Assembly: GCA_964572475.1 (NCBI GenBank)
Contig: CAZNEZ010000014.1
Span: 1 to 38,545 of the forward strand
Origin: CAZNEZ01 sp964572475
GTDB lineage: Bacteria > Bacillota > Clostridia > Lachnospirales > Lachnospiraceae
Reading direction: 5' to 3'
Length of the DNA: 38,545 nt
The notes beneath the pieces were generated by a model. That model saw only the letters and a list, made by a program, of their open reading frames with translations, did no database searches and was not told where the DNA came from. Below, one piece after another: positions 9,023 through 17,469 of the stretch (positions within the stretch are counted from its first letter, which is position 1; each line of letters begins with the position of its first letter). The position numbers and the translations under genes are program-made.

Positions 9023-9766
9023 TTATAACTGTCTGTTAATTAGTGATAAGGGTAATTCCAATCCACTTCTATCCAAAAGTTTTTCATCAGATAAAATAGT
9101 TTTTGTATATCCATCTTTTACAATCTTAGCATTTGATAGTAAAATAGTCCTCTCACAGGTATCAAAAATAAAGTCTAAATCATGTGATGCTATTATCTTT
9201 AGACAGTCAATTGAATTTAATATATTAATAAGATTTCTTCTATTCTTAGGATCAAGTGCAACTGAGGGTTCATCAAGCAATATTATATCAGGCTTCATTG
9301 CAAGAATTGTTGCTATTGACACTAGCTTTTTCTGTCCACCCGATAGCCTATATATCTGCTTATCTCTAAGATTCGCTATATTAACCATTTCCAGTGCATT
9401 CATAACCCTTTCATCTAACTCTTTACCAGTATATCCATAATTAGATGGTCCAAAAGCTACATCCTCATATACTTTTGACATAAATAACTGACTATCCGAA
9501 TCTTGAAATATATATCCTGTTTTTTCACGAATCTGCTTAATATTATGTTGATTTATCTCTAAATCATTAATATATGCTTTGCCCTCATACTCAGCAAGCA
9601 ACCCAACCAAAATCTTAAGAAGTGTGGATTTACCAACCCCATTTGCACCTATTATTCCTATAGATTCATTGCCTTTTGCTTTAAAATCAATCTCTGACAG
9701 AATTATAGGAGCATTACTATATTTACCATAAGAAAAGCTAAGATTATTAAGTTCTATAGTTTGCAT
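9023..9766 (-). CDS. larO: Nickel ECF transporter ATPase LarO (CbiO-type)
   Basis: A 247-aa ABC ATPase. Walker A is GANGVGKST, the Q-loop lies in GYIFQDSDSQLFM, the signature is LSGGQKKL, and Walker B is IILLDEPSVALDP followed by the switch His in IIASHDLDF. The sequence matches CbiO/NikO/EcfA ATPases of group I ECF metal transporters. The gene closes a run of larB-larC-larE-larMN-larQ-larO, so the metal is predicted to be nickel for the nickel-pincer nucleotide rather than cobalt. Cobalt cannot be excluded by the ATPase sequence alone. Only 24 nt separate it from larQ. Confidence 0.88.
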   Translation of the reverse strand: MQTIELNNLSFSYGKYSNAPIILSEIDFKAKGNESIGIIGANGVGKSTLLKILVGLLAEYEGKAYINDLEINQHNIKQIREKTGYIFQDSDSQLFMSKVYEDVAFGPSNYGYTGKELDERVMNALEMVNIANLRDKQIYRLSGGQKKLVSIATILAMKPDIILLDEPSVALDPKNRRNLINILNSIDCLKIIASHDLDFIFDTCERTILLSNAKIVKDGYTKTILSDEKLLDRSGLELPLSLINRQL

Positions 9767-9790
9767 ATATTTCCTCTTTCATATCTTGCA

Positions 9791-10591
9791 CTATATGAAT
9801 ATTTCTCCAACCAATTCAAATATTGGAATTATTCTAAATATTATTATCATTGTTATCATTATAATCGTAAATACAATACTTTCAACTACACTTTTAGACT
9901 CATTTTTGTAGATAAATTCTCCATCATAGCCTCTAAGTAACATACTTTCATATACGTTCTCTGCTCTGTCAATACTTCTAAGTAATAACTGTCCAACAAA
10001 CGAACCCCATGCTTTAATAGCGATTCCATGCTGCTTAGGTGCTCTTAGTTTATATGCAATTGACATTCTTTCTACTTCCTTTAACAAAACAATTATGTAT
10101 CTGTAAATCAAAAGTATCATAGTTACTATACCTTTAGGAATATGAAGTTTTCTAAGTGCATAACAAATCTTTTCAATTGAAGTTGTGGAAATAAACAAAT
10201 ACGATGCCATCACCGAAAATATCCCCTTAAATATAAGTGTTATCATGGATATCATGCCACTTGTAATTATGATATTTCCAAGTTTCATATATTCCTGAGT
10301 GTCAAATATGGGGTTAAAAATTCCTAGCAAACATACTAAAAACAGTATCGGTTTAAGATGTTTTAAACTCAGCCAAAACGGTATATCCGCTATTATAAAA
10401 AGTAAAAACAGATATACACTCATTGAAGCCAAACCTGTAACATTATATTTATCAAAAGATATGACTACTAAAATATATGTAATTGTCATAATCATTTTTC
10501 CAAGTGGATGTATATTATTAATCCATTTGTCCTTAGAAGCCATAGAATCCATATGATGAATACCATGTACAGCTCCATTAATATTAGGCAT
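9791..10591 (-). CDS. larQ: Nickel ECF transporter transmembrane subunit LarQ (CbiQ-type)
   Basis: A 266-aa membrane protein with about five or six helices and the two EcfT-style cytoplasmic signatures that contact the ATPase: an ERMSIAYKLRAP region and an ENVYESMLLRGYDG region (an A-R-G-like motif). This is the T component that links the ATPase to the metal-binding M subunit. Its start overlaps the larMN stop by 8 nt, so the two are translationally coupled. Annotation pipelines usually call it CbiQ; the lar context favours nickel. Confidence 0.87.
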   Translation of the reverse strand: MPNINGAVHGIHHMDSMASKDKWINNIHPLGKMIMTITYILVVISFDKYNVTGLASMSVYLFLLFIIADIPFWLSLKHLKPILFLVCLLGIFNPIFDTQEYMKLGNIIITSGMISMITLIFKGIFSVMASYLFISTTSIEKICYALRKLHIPKGIVTMILLIYRYIIVLLKEVERMSIAYKLRAPKQHGIAIKAWGSFVGQLLLRSIDRAENVYESMLLRGYDGEFIYKNESKSVVESIVFTIIMITMIIIFRIIPIFELVGEIFI

Positions 10592-11597
10592 TATTCTTTT
10601 TTTCCTTTACAAATCTCACCAAAAGTCCAAATACTACTAACACCCCTATAACAACAGCTCCGCCTACTATTCCTGATAAAGATGTTCCTGCTGCCAAATC
10701 TTTTCCCTTTATTGAATAGTCAGGAAAAAGAGAAGTTATACTCTGAATACGTTCCGCAATACTGTAGGCTATTCCCGTAGATGCGACCTCCGTAGAACCT
10801 GTTAATTTTTCAATAGCCCACTCTAGTCCATCGGGATTGGATGATGCAACAAGGGATAATAATCCTCCTATTACTGCTGTAACAATTGCAAGAACTCCTA
10901 TTGTGGCCTTAAATGATATCTTAGGTGTTTTATTTAGACCTGGATTTAAATTATTATTGTCATTCCATAAAATCTCTGGTCTTGCTTCATAAACGAAACA
11001 CAAAACTGCTGCTGTTATAAGTCCTTCAACAAGGCCTATTGCCAAATGAATGGGCTGCATAGCGGCAGCAAATACTGAAAAAGGAAGCTCCGTCACTCCT
11101 GAAGCAAGTGTCTCTAACGTAACTGAAAATGCTCCAAGCTGTAAAGTCATAATGCATCCAACTATTGACGCAATCGTTATTTTCGTCTTAGACATTCCGT
11201 TCTTCATGAACATTCTCCATATTATCATCGAACCGATAAAACAACCGTAGAATGCCATATTCCAGATATTACATCCCAACGCCATAATTCCACCGTCTGC
11301 AAAAAGAAGACATTGAACCAGTAATACGCCTATCATCGTGATAAATCCTGCATAAGGCCCAAGAATGGCTGATAAAAGCATACCACCACATAAATGTCCT
11401 GATGCACCGGTTCCTGGTATCGTGAAGTTAATCATCTGTGTTGCAAATACAAATGCCCCCATCACACCCATTACAGGTATATTTTTTGTCTCATTTTCTA
11501 AATGTAATTTTTTAACTGAGTAACCCATAGCTCCACCCGAGCAGGCAAACATGCCTACTGCAACTGCTGGAGATACAAGTGCGTCTGCCATATGCAT
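10584..11597 (-). CDS. larMN: Nickel ECF transporter fused M and N subunits LarMN (CbiM-CbiN-type)
   Basis: A 337-aa protein that begins MHMADALVSPAVAVG. Met1-His2 form the start of the Ni/Co site in CbiM/NikM proteins, and a second site His lies in GTGASGHLCGG. The first ~215 residues are the M domain with about seven helices. The C-terminal ~110 residues carry an NPDGLEWAIEKLTG block (the PDGLE domain) between two helices, which is the N-subunit module. A fused MN protein is known for nickel systems tied to lactate racemase. It sits between larE (18 nt upstream) and larQ (8-nt overlap). Confidence 0.88.
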   Translation of the reverse strand: MHMADALVSPAVAVGMFACSGGAMGYSVKKLHLENETKNIPVMGVMGAFVFATQMINFTIPGTGASGHLCGGMLLSAILGPYAGFITMIGVLLVQCLLFADGGIMALGCNIWNMAFYGCFIGSMIIWRMFMKNGMSKTKITIASIVGCIMTLQLGAFSVTLETLASGVTELPFSVFAAAMQPIHLAIGLVEGLITAAVLCFVYEARPEILWNDNNNLNPGLNKTPKISFKATIGVLAIVTAVIGGLLSLVASSNPDGLEWAIEKLTGSTEVASTGIAYSIAERIQSITSLFPDYSIKGKDLAAGTSLSGIVGGAVVIGVLVVFGLLVRFVKEKKNNA

Positions 11598-11615
11598 ATA
11601 TTTTCTCCTTCTATT

Positions 11616-12440
11616 TTAATTGTCAAAACTACCTGATCTAAAGCCTTCAAGATCAATAGTTATATATCTGTATCCAATACTTTTTAAATATTGTATTATT
11701 GATGCCTTATTGTCAAGTATTCCTGTTATATTTTCTTCATCAACTTCAATTCTAACCACATCATTATGAACTCTTAATCTTACATTATAAAATCCAAAGC
11801 CTCTAAGATATGCTTCACCTTTTTCAACTTTTCTCATTTCTTCATATGATAAATGTACTCCATATGGAAATCTTGTAGCAAGACATGGACTTGATGGTTT
11901 ATTAGCAGTTTGTATATTAAACATGGCTGCTGATTTTCTTACGTCTTCTTTTGTAAAATCTGCTTCCATTAGTGGACTCTTTATTCCCAATTCTGATAAT
12001 GCACGGATTCCTGGTCTGTAACTATATGTATCTTCCTTATTTGTTCCTTCTAATATGGTACTAATACCAAGTTCATCTGCCTTTTCTACAACCTTTTCAA
12101 ATAAATGTTTTTTGCACAAATAGCACCTGTCCGACGGATTATCCATAATCCCTGCATTATTTAATTCATCTATCTGAATAACGATATGCTTTGCACCTAT
12201 TTTAGCTGCCATGCTTTTTGCTGAATCCATCTCTGCGAGAGGATGTAACATTGTATGAAGAGTAACTGCATATACTGATTTGCCCCGTTTACCAGCACAT
12301 CTTACAGCCATATGAAGAAGGAGGCTACTATCAACTCCTCCCGAAAATGCTACCATAACATCCTCATTACAGTACTTTTCCATTATTTCTTCCAACTCAG
12401 TTATTTTATTGCTGTTAGCACATATATTCTTGTTATCCAT
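11616..12440 (-). CDS. larE: NPN-cofactor sulfur transferase LarE
   Basis: LarE puts sulfur onto the carboxylated pyridinium mononucleotide made by LarB, in two rounds, during nickel-pincer nucleotide (NPN) synthesis. The 274-aa protein has an N-terminal PP-loop (AFSGGVDSSLLLH, residues 31-43) for ATP. Three cysteines stand out: Cys106 and Cys109 in SDRCYLCKKH, and Cys186 in KPSSPCLATR. The single-Cys LarE type sacrifices the Cys186 equivalent. Homologues with three cysteines are described as holding a [4Fe-4S] cluster that carries the sulfur, so this one is predicted to be the catalytic cluster type. It starts 1 nt after the larC stop. Confidence 0.92.
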   Translation of the reverse strand: MDNKNICANSNKITELEEIMEKYCNEDVMVAFSGGVDSSLLLHMAVRCAGKRGKSVYAVTLHTMLHPLAEMDSAKSMAAKIGAKHIVIQIDELNNAGIMDNPSDRCYLCKKHLFEKVVEKADELGISTILEGTNKEDTYSYRPGIRALSELGIKSPLMEADFTKEDVRKSAAMFNIQTANKPSSPCLATRFPYGVHLSYEEMRKVEKGEAYLRGFGFYNVRLRVHNDVVRIEVDEENITGILDNKASIIQYLKSIGYRYITIDLEGFRSGSFDN

Positions 12441-12441
12441 G

Positions 12442-13749
12442 TTATCTCACTTTCTTTTCCAATTCACAAATAACTGTTCTATATGCTTTCTGATATGATA
12501 TATTATGCTTTTTGCATATTTTTACAATACTATCGTATTCTGGATAATACCGTTCACCAAAATCTAATTCACATACTTTAACCTGAACTTCTCCAAGGCT
12601 TGTATCAATCTCTACTATTCTTCTGTTAAGTACTGTTCTCTCAACCTTTATTCTCCTAATACCTATAGTAGTAGTCTCTTCAAATATTATTCCTTCTAAT
12701 TCTAAAACGCTGGATTGCTCACATATAACATTTAATTGATAGGCAGGTCTGTTTTTTTTCATATATATAGGACTGTAATATACGTCCCTTGCACCTGACT
12801 CTAACAGTTTATTCATAACATAGCCCAGATTTTCACCAGTACAATCATCAATGTTACTCTCAAGCTTATATATACACTCATCTGTTTGACTATAATTACA
12901 ATCTGTATTTGTCTTCTTTATATTCTCTTTGTCACTATCCTCAATAAGCATAGCCCTTAAAACACTTGGTCTGTCATAGTTTCTTTTCCCTGCACCAATA
13001 CCTGTCTTTTTTATCACAAAATTCTTAGGTAAGTCATTTAAAGTTCTTATTGCTGCTATAATTGCTGCACCTGTTGGAGTCACAAGTTCTCCTTGTGTAT
13101 CTGTAATATGAAGACTTATATTATAAGATGATGCAATATTTACCACTGCTGGAACTGGTATTGGTATTGTTCCATGCTGACATCTTACAAACCCCCTGCC
13201 CTCATACACATTTGGGACTATAACCTCTGTAATACCAAGATTATCAAGACATACAGCAACTGCTACAATATCAACTATAGAATCTACTGCACCTACCTCG
13301 TGAAAATGAACCTCTGTTATATCAACTCCATGTGCCTTTGCTTCTGCTTCCGCCAGAATCTCAAAAATCTTACTTGCTATACTCTTAGCTCTATCAGTAA
13401 TATTAGATTCCCTGATAATTGAAAGTATTTCTTCTATACCTCTGTGCATATGAGTATGACTTCCATCAACAGTACCTTTTTCATGGTCTATATTATTATG
13501 ATTATGTCCGTGCAAAACTTCCATATCATGGTCGTGATTTTCATGTTCCTTATCAAGAATTACATCAAAATCACACACATCAAGTCCTGCTTTTTTTACT
13601 CTGCTGATATTAATATTATATCCCTTAAGATTAAGACTATCTAATGCATTGGTTAAGGTCTTTTCATCTGCTCCAAGATCAAGTAATGACGCAACTGTCA
13701 TATCACCACTTATTCCTGAATAACATTCTAAATATAATGTATTACTCAA
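12442..13749 (-). CDS. larC: Nickel insertion protein LarC, single-chain form
   Basis: LarC is the CTP-dependent cyclometallase that inserts nickel into the dithiolated pincer nucleotide. The 435-aa product starts YLECYSGISGDM, the family hallmark, and contains VHFHEVGAVDSIVDIVAV and GELVTPTGAAI. The C-terminal part (from about 285) has the LarC2 elements ESNIDDCTGE and YYSPIYMKKNRPAY. In Lactiplantibacillus plantarum larC1 and larC2 are joined by a programmed frameshift; here one frame covers both. Residues 69-102 contain ten histidines, including HGHNHNNIDH and GSHTHMH, a likely nickel store. The start overlaps larB by 8 nt. Confidence 0.93.
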   Translation of the reverse strand: MSNTLYLECYSGISGDMTVASLLDLGADEKTLTNALDSLNLKGYNINISRVKKAGLDVCDFDVILDKEHENHDHDMEVLHGHNHNNIDHEKGTVDGSHTHMHRGIEEILSIIRESNITDRAKSIASKIFEILAEAEAKAHGVDITEVHFHEVGAVDSIVDIVAVAVCLDNLGITEVIVPNVYEGRGFVRCQHGTIPIPVPAVVNIASSYNISLHITDTQGELVTPTGAAIIAAIRTLNDLPKNFVIKKTGIGAGKRNYDRPSVLRAMLIEDSDKENIKKTNTDCNYSQTDECIYKLESNIDDCTGENLGYVMNKLLESGARDVYYSPIYMKKNRPAYQLNVICEQSSVLELEGIIFEETTTIGIRRIKVERTVLNRRIVEIDTSLGEVQVKVCELDFGERYYPEYDSIVKICKKHNISYQKAYRTVICELEKKVR

Positions 13750-14509
13750 TTGAATCCTCCTTTGGAGTCTGCTCTGCTAATCTGTTGATTTGTGTAGCCA
13801 TATATCCCGCTCCATAGCCATTATCAATATTAACAACAGCTATTCCATTAGCGCAGGAATTAATCATTGTTAATAATGCTGATAGTCCATGCATGCTTGC
13901 TCCATATCCAACCGATGTTGGAACTGCAATAACTGGTTTATCTACAAGTCCACCAATTACACTTGCAAGTGCGCCCTCCATTCCTGCTACTGCAATAATA
14001 CAGTTTGCATTCTGAATAACATCTACCTTAGATAACAGTCTGTGTATTCCGCTAACTCCAACATCATATATTCTTATTACCTTAGAGCCAAAATACTCTG
14101 CTGTCTGTGCTGCTTCCTCTGCAACAGGAATATCTGCTGTACCTGCTGTACAAACAGCAATTTTTCCTATTCTTGTCTTATTCGGATTCTCTATCTTGAG
14201 TATATGAGATATCTCATCATACTGTACTCTTGGTAATTCAGCTTTAATCAGATTATATTGGTGTTCACTTGCTCTTGTTCCAAATACTTCACCTTCATCT
14301 TCAAAGATTCTCTTGAATATATTAAGCAAATGCTCATCTGCCTTTCCACTGCAATATACTACTTCTGCAAATCCTGACCTTAGCTTTCTATGTGTATCAA
14401 GTTTCGCATATCCCATCTCTTCAAAAGGTTGTCTACGGAAAAATTGCTCAGCCTCTTCAATACTTATCTCTTTATTTTGTAATTTAGTTAGTACTTCGCG
14501 TGTTTCCAT
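13742..14509 (-). CDS. larB: NaAD carboxylase/hydrolase LarB
   Basis: LarB carboxylates the pyridinium ring of nicotinic acid adenine dinucleotide and cleaves off AMP, the first step to the nickel-pincer nucleotide. The 255-aa protein has an N-terminal helical part (EVLTKLQNKEISIEEAEQFF) and a C-terminal AIR-carboxylase-like domain related to PurE. The latter shows AVCTAGTADIPVAEEAA, VAGMEGALASVIGGLV and PTSVGYGASMHGLSALLTMI, the standard LarB blocks. AGGAGG precedes the start. It is 35 nt after the aldo/keto reductase and overlaps larC by 8 nt. Confidence 0.93.
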   Translation of the reverse strand: METREVLTKLQNKEISIEEAEQFFRRQPFEEMGYAKLDTHRKLRSGFAEVVYCSGKADEHLLNIFKRIFEDEGEVFGTRASEHQYNLIKAELPRVQYDEISHILKIENPNKTRIGKIAVCTAGTADIPVAEEAAQTAEYFGSKVIRIYDVGVSGIHRLLSKVDVIQNANCIIAVAGMEGALASVIGGLVDKPVIAVPTSVGYGASMHGLSALLTMINSCANGIAVVNIDNGYGAGYMATQINRLAEQTPKEDSIE

Positions 14510-14544
14510 TTAAGCCTCCTGACTACGGTTAATATGCTAATATA

Positions 14545-15675
14545 TTATTCTTCAAATAATCCTGCTATTTCTTTCATAAAATCTGGTACAAGAATATGTT
14601 GTGGACAGGCTTTTATACATTTGCCACATTCTATACAATCTGAAGCCTTTCCTAAGCCTTCTTCTACTAAGTTTGAATAGTAAAACTCTGAATTTGATTT
14701 ATTTCCAAATTTCATCTGTGCATTATACAATTCAAAGTATCTAGGAATCGGAATATTCATTGGACATCCTTCAACACAATATCTACATCCAGTACAAGGA
14801 ATTGTAGATATTCCATTAATAATATCTACTGTTTTGAATATTATATTCTTTTCTTCCTCATTGATTGGCTTAAATTCCTGCATATATGCTGTATTATCAT
14901 CTAACTGCTGCATATCTGACATACCTGATAAAACCATAACAACATTATCCAGACTAGCTGCAAATCTTACTGCCCATGAAGGAACTGACATTGATGGTGC
15001 ATAATTCTTCATTAATTTTTCTGCATCTTCTGGTACATTTGCTAATGTTCCACCCTTAACTGGCTCCATAACAATTACAGGCTTATTATATTTTACACAT
15101 ACTTCATAGCATTTTCTAGACTGGACTGACTCGCTTTCCCAATCAAGATAATTAATCTGAAGCTGTACATATTCAATCTCATCATGTTCTGATATAATCT
15201 CTTCTAATAGTTCTGCTGAATCATGAAAAGAAAATCCTAAATGCTTAATTTTTCCTTCTGCTTTCTTGTTTTTAATAAACTCAAAGCAAGAAAGTTTTTT
15301 TGAAATTGCATAGTTTTCTTTATTAAGGCAATGTAAGAGATAATAATCAAAATAGTCAACTCCCAATCTGTCTAACTGTTCGTTAAAAATGCGCTCATTA
15401 TCTTCTTCTTTTTTTAACATCATAGTTGGAAGCTTAGTTGTAATAGTAAATCTATCTCTATCGTATCTTTTAACCAATGCTTCCTTTACTGTTTCCTCAC
15501 TTATTCCATTATGATACATATATGCTGTATCAAAATAAGTAAATCCTCTGTCAATAAACATGTCAACCATATTGTTAACCTGTTCCATATCTATCTTAGT
15601 TTGATCTTTTTTGTCTAACAACGGCAGTCTCATACATCCAAATCCAAGTTTTTTAGCATTCATATTCTTCTCCAT
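14545..15675 (-). CDS. Aldo/keto reductase with C-terminal 4Fe-4S domain
   Basis: A 376-aa protein. Residues ~1-290 form an aldo/keto reductase barrel with the usual tetrad: Asp in YFDTAY, Tyr in MYHNG, Lys in TITTKLP and His in YYLLHCL. The last ~85 residues hold two cysteine clusters, CTGCRYCVEGCPMNIP and CIECGKCIKACPQ, a bacterial ferredoxin-type tail. Such proteins are common in Clostridia; their substrates are mostly unknown. It is the first gene of the lar operon, with 35 nt to larB and no terminator between. A MerR-type promoter lies in front. Whether it works on lactate or a related hydroxy acid is only a guess from position. Confidence 0.88.
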   Translation of the reverse strand: MEKNMNAKKLGFGCMRLPLLDKKDQTKIDMEQVNNMVDMFIDRGFTYFDTAYMYHNGISEETVKEALVKRYDRDRFTITTKLPTMMLKKEEDNERIFNEQLDRLGVDYFDYYLLHCLNKENYAISKKLSCFEFIKNKKAEGKIKHLGFSFHDSAELLEEIISEHDEIEYVQLQINYLDWESESVQSRKCYEVCVKYNKPVIVMEPVKGGTLANVPEDAEKLMKNYAPSMSVPSWAVRFAASLDNVVMVLSGMSDMQQLDDNTAYMQEFKPINEEEKNIIFKTVDIINGISTIPCTGCRYCVEGCPMNIPIPRYFELYNAQMKFGNKSNSEFYYSNLVEEGLGKASDCIECGKCIKACPQHILVPDFMKEIAGLFEE

Positions 15676-15725
15676 TCCACACCAATAAGGTGCTTACAAT
15701 AATATTAACAATACTGTTACTTCAC

Positions 15726-15756
15726 ACTATAAACCCTAAAGTTTACTCCAAGTCAA
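15726..15756 (-). promoter_or_regulatory. Promoter with 19-bp spacer, MerR-activator type
   Basis: TTGACT and TATAGT are separated by 19 bp, longer than normal. The spacer, TGGAGTAAACTTTAGGGTT, is an imperfect dyad of the GGAGT-N-ACTC-like type bound by MerR-family activators. It drives the aldo/keto reductase and, by read-through, the lar genes. The -35 overlaps the stop codon of the 136-aa gene upstream. The regulator is not in this window. Confidence 0.65.
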
Positions 15757-16163
15757 GCATTTTCTGTGAATTCAGTAAATTCGCAATAATCCTGACCTTG
15801 TTCTGAAACAAAGGAATAACTTTTATCTATATCATCATATCTAATGGAAAAATTTCCTTCAATATTCATATACGACTGTGCCTGAGCCAGCCTGTCTAAT
15901 AATTCTGCCATATCCCCCAAAAAAGTTCTGGCATCTTGAGGATTAGTACAATTTTCTTCCTTTAATTCCTTTTCTATACCTATACATAAAATTGATTCAT
16001 CCAGGTTATTCTCATCATCTATCTCTGATTCTTTGAAATACGCATTATTACAGTTAATAAGTAGATTCTTTACAAAGGAAGTGCTTGAAATAATTCTGTT
16101 CATAGAAATATCTTCAGCCTCCATAAAAATTTTATATGTTAATTCCATACTTCTGTCTTCCAT
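15753..16163 (-). CDS. Hypothetical acidic 136-aa protein
   Basis: I do not recognise this protein. It is 136 aa, acidic, and has no signal peptide, membrane segment or metal-binding motif. The middle reads CTNPQDARTFLGDMAELLDRLAQAQSYM, a predicted amphipathic helix, and the end is rich in Asp, Glu and aromatic residues. A perfect AGGAGG site (16170-16175) and a good promoter support it as real. It lies between fliB and the aldo/keto reductase and has its own promoter. Its stop codon overlaps the -35 box of the next transcription unit. Confidence 0.7.
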   Translation of the reverse strand: MEDRSMELTYKIFMEAEDISMNRIISSTSFVKNLLINCNNAYFKESEIDDENNLDESILCIGIEKELKEENCTNPQDARTFLGDMAELLDRLAQAQSYMNIEGNFSIRYDDIDKSYSFVSEQGQDYCEFTEFTENA

Positions 16164-16225
16164 AATTGCCTCCTCAGTTTGTATTACTAATCTCTATAAC
16201 TTGAACCATATATAGTTCTTACATT

Positions 16226-16254
16226 ATTTTACTACAAGTAGAATAAATTCACAA
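16226..16254 (-). promoter_or_regulatory. Sigma-A promoter of the 136-aa gene
   Basis: TTGTGA, a 17-bp spacer and TAAAAT on the minus strand, about 65 nt before the start codon and just past the fliB stop. Confidence 0.5.
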
Positions 16255-16259
16255 ATACT

Positions 16260-17426
16260 CTATACTAATATAAGAGACATATATCCCCATTCCCATACTA
16301 TATTTTGAAAACAATTTTCCATATATTCATGTATATCTTCTTCATCATATCCTGTCATTCTTGATATAACTACAATCATATCTCTAACTTCTTCATATAT
16401 TAACATATTTTTATCACTAGTGTGCCATTTTAAGAAAATTGAATGTTTTATTACAGCATATTCAATTGCAATCCACTCTAACATTACAATTAAATCTTCA
16501 ATGTTACTCTCTGGCAGTAATAAGTTAGTAAACAATTCTGATACAAGATAATTTTTAAATAACATATCATATTTTGAAAATTCCTGTTCAAATTCGTCAA
16601 TTTCATCAATTGAAATCATATTTTCATCTTCAGAAATTGATTCTGCAAATACATACAGTTCATCAAGATATCTTAAATATAATCCTTCTTTTCTATAGTT
16701 CTCTGCAAGATCTAAAAACAGTTCATTACATTCATAAAATGATTCTTCTTTGTTTTTTTCCAGGGCATTTATAGCTTTTAACAGCTCACCAATATTTTTT
16801 TCATCTGTATATTCACTTTTATTCTCTTTTATGAATACATTCATATCCTCATCAGTTAATGCCTTAGATTTATTAAGAATCTCAAGCGCAATATAAAAAA
16901 GAACTTTCAGTCCCATTGTCACTGATAATTCCTTATGTTTAACAATATTTATAAAAATATCTCTTATAATAAAGGTAGTTTCACTTAGTACATTTGAAAA
17001 CTTTTGAATATCTGATATTCCTACCAGTTCAACATTACTAATATTATTCAATATATCTACTACTTCTGGGCAACAAGATACAAGTGAATATTCAGTTCTA
17101 TCCTCAAACTCATGAATCTCTCTTGGAAATGAGGCACAGGTCTTGGACAAAGCCCCATCTCCATATTTAATGACAAGCTTACATAACTCCTCCTCATTTA
17201 GAAAAGGACACTTTTTTTCTTTGTTAAGGCCTATCACCTTACCGCCATCTTTATTTATAACATAATGATTAAGCTTATCCACATTATTCTCGGATAAGCT
17301 TAACTTTTTCCACTTTTTAAATGTAGTATTATCAACTGCTATCTTCCACTCCTGACAGCAGGTTATAGAACATTTATCGGCAATACATGTAAATCTGTCA
17401 TAATAATCTGTTTTTATCTCTCGCAT
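16260..17426 (-). CDS. fliB: FliB-type (flagellin lysine N-methylase) cysteine-rich protein
   Basis: FliB is the enzyme family named for methylation of flagellin lysines. The signature cysteines are all here: YDRFTCIADKCSITCCQEWK near the N-terminus, KKCPFLNEEELCKL, SKTCASFPREI and SLVSCCPEVVDIL, likely ligands of an iron-sulfur cluster. The rest is a helical, divergent domain. I start it at 17426 (MREIKTDYYDRF), where GGAG sits 9 nt upstream; an in-frame ATG at 17441 has no clear site. No flagellar gene is nearby, so the target could be a distant flagellin or something else. It follows the 29-aa membrane peptide. Confidence 0.8.
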   Translation of the reverse strand: MREIKTDYYDRFTCIADKCSITCCQEWKIAVDNTTFKKWKKLSLSENNVDKLNHYVINKDGGKVIGLNKEKKCPFLNEEELCKLVIKYGDGALSKTCASFPREIHEFEDRTEYSLVSCCPEVVDILNNISNVELVGISDIQKFSNVLSETTFIIRDIFINIVKHKELSVTMGLKVLFYIALEILNKSKALTDEDMNVFIKENKSEYTDEKNIGELLKAINALEKNKEESFYECNELFLDLAENYRKEGLYLRYLDELYVFAESISEDENMISIDEIDEFEQEFSKYDMLFKNYLVSELFTNLLLPESNIEDLIVMLEWIAIEYAVIKHSIFLKWHTSDKNMLIYEEVRDMIVVISRMTGYDEEDIHEYMENCFQNIVWEWGYMSLILV

Positions 17427-17454
17427 TATCTTAATCTCCATGTCATTTATGTTC

Positions 17455-17469
17455 TATTAATCATTAACA
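17455..17469. promoter_or_regulatory. Second Fur-family-like palindrome
   Basis: On the minus strand TGTTAATGATTAATA matches the thiW-promoter palindrome at 14 of 15 positions. It lies across the end of the 29-aa ORF, just ahead of fliB. It may be an operator, but part of it is coding, so chance is possible. Confidence 0.3.
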
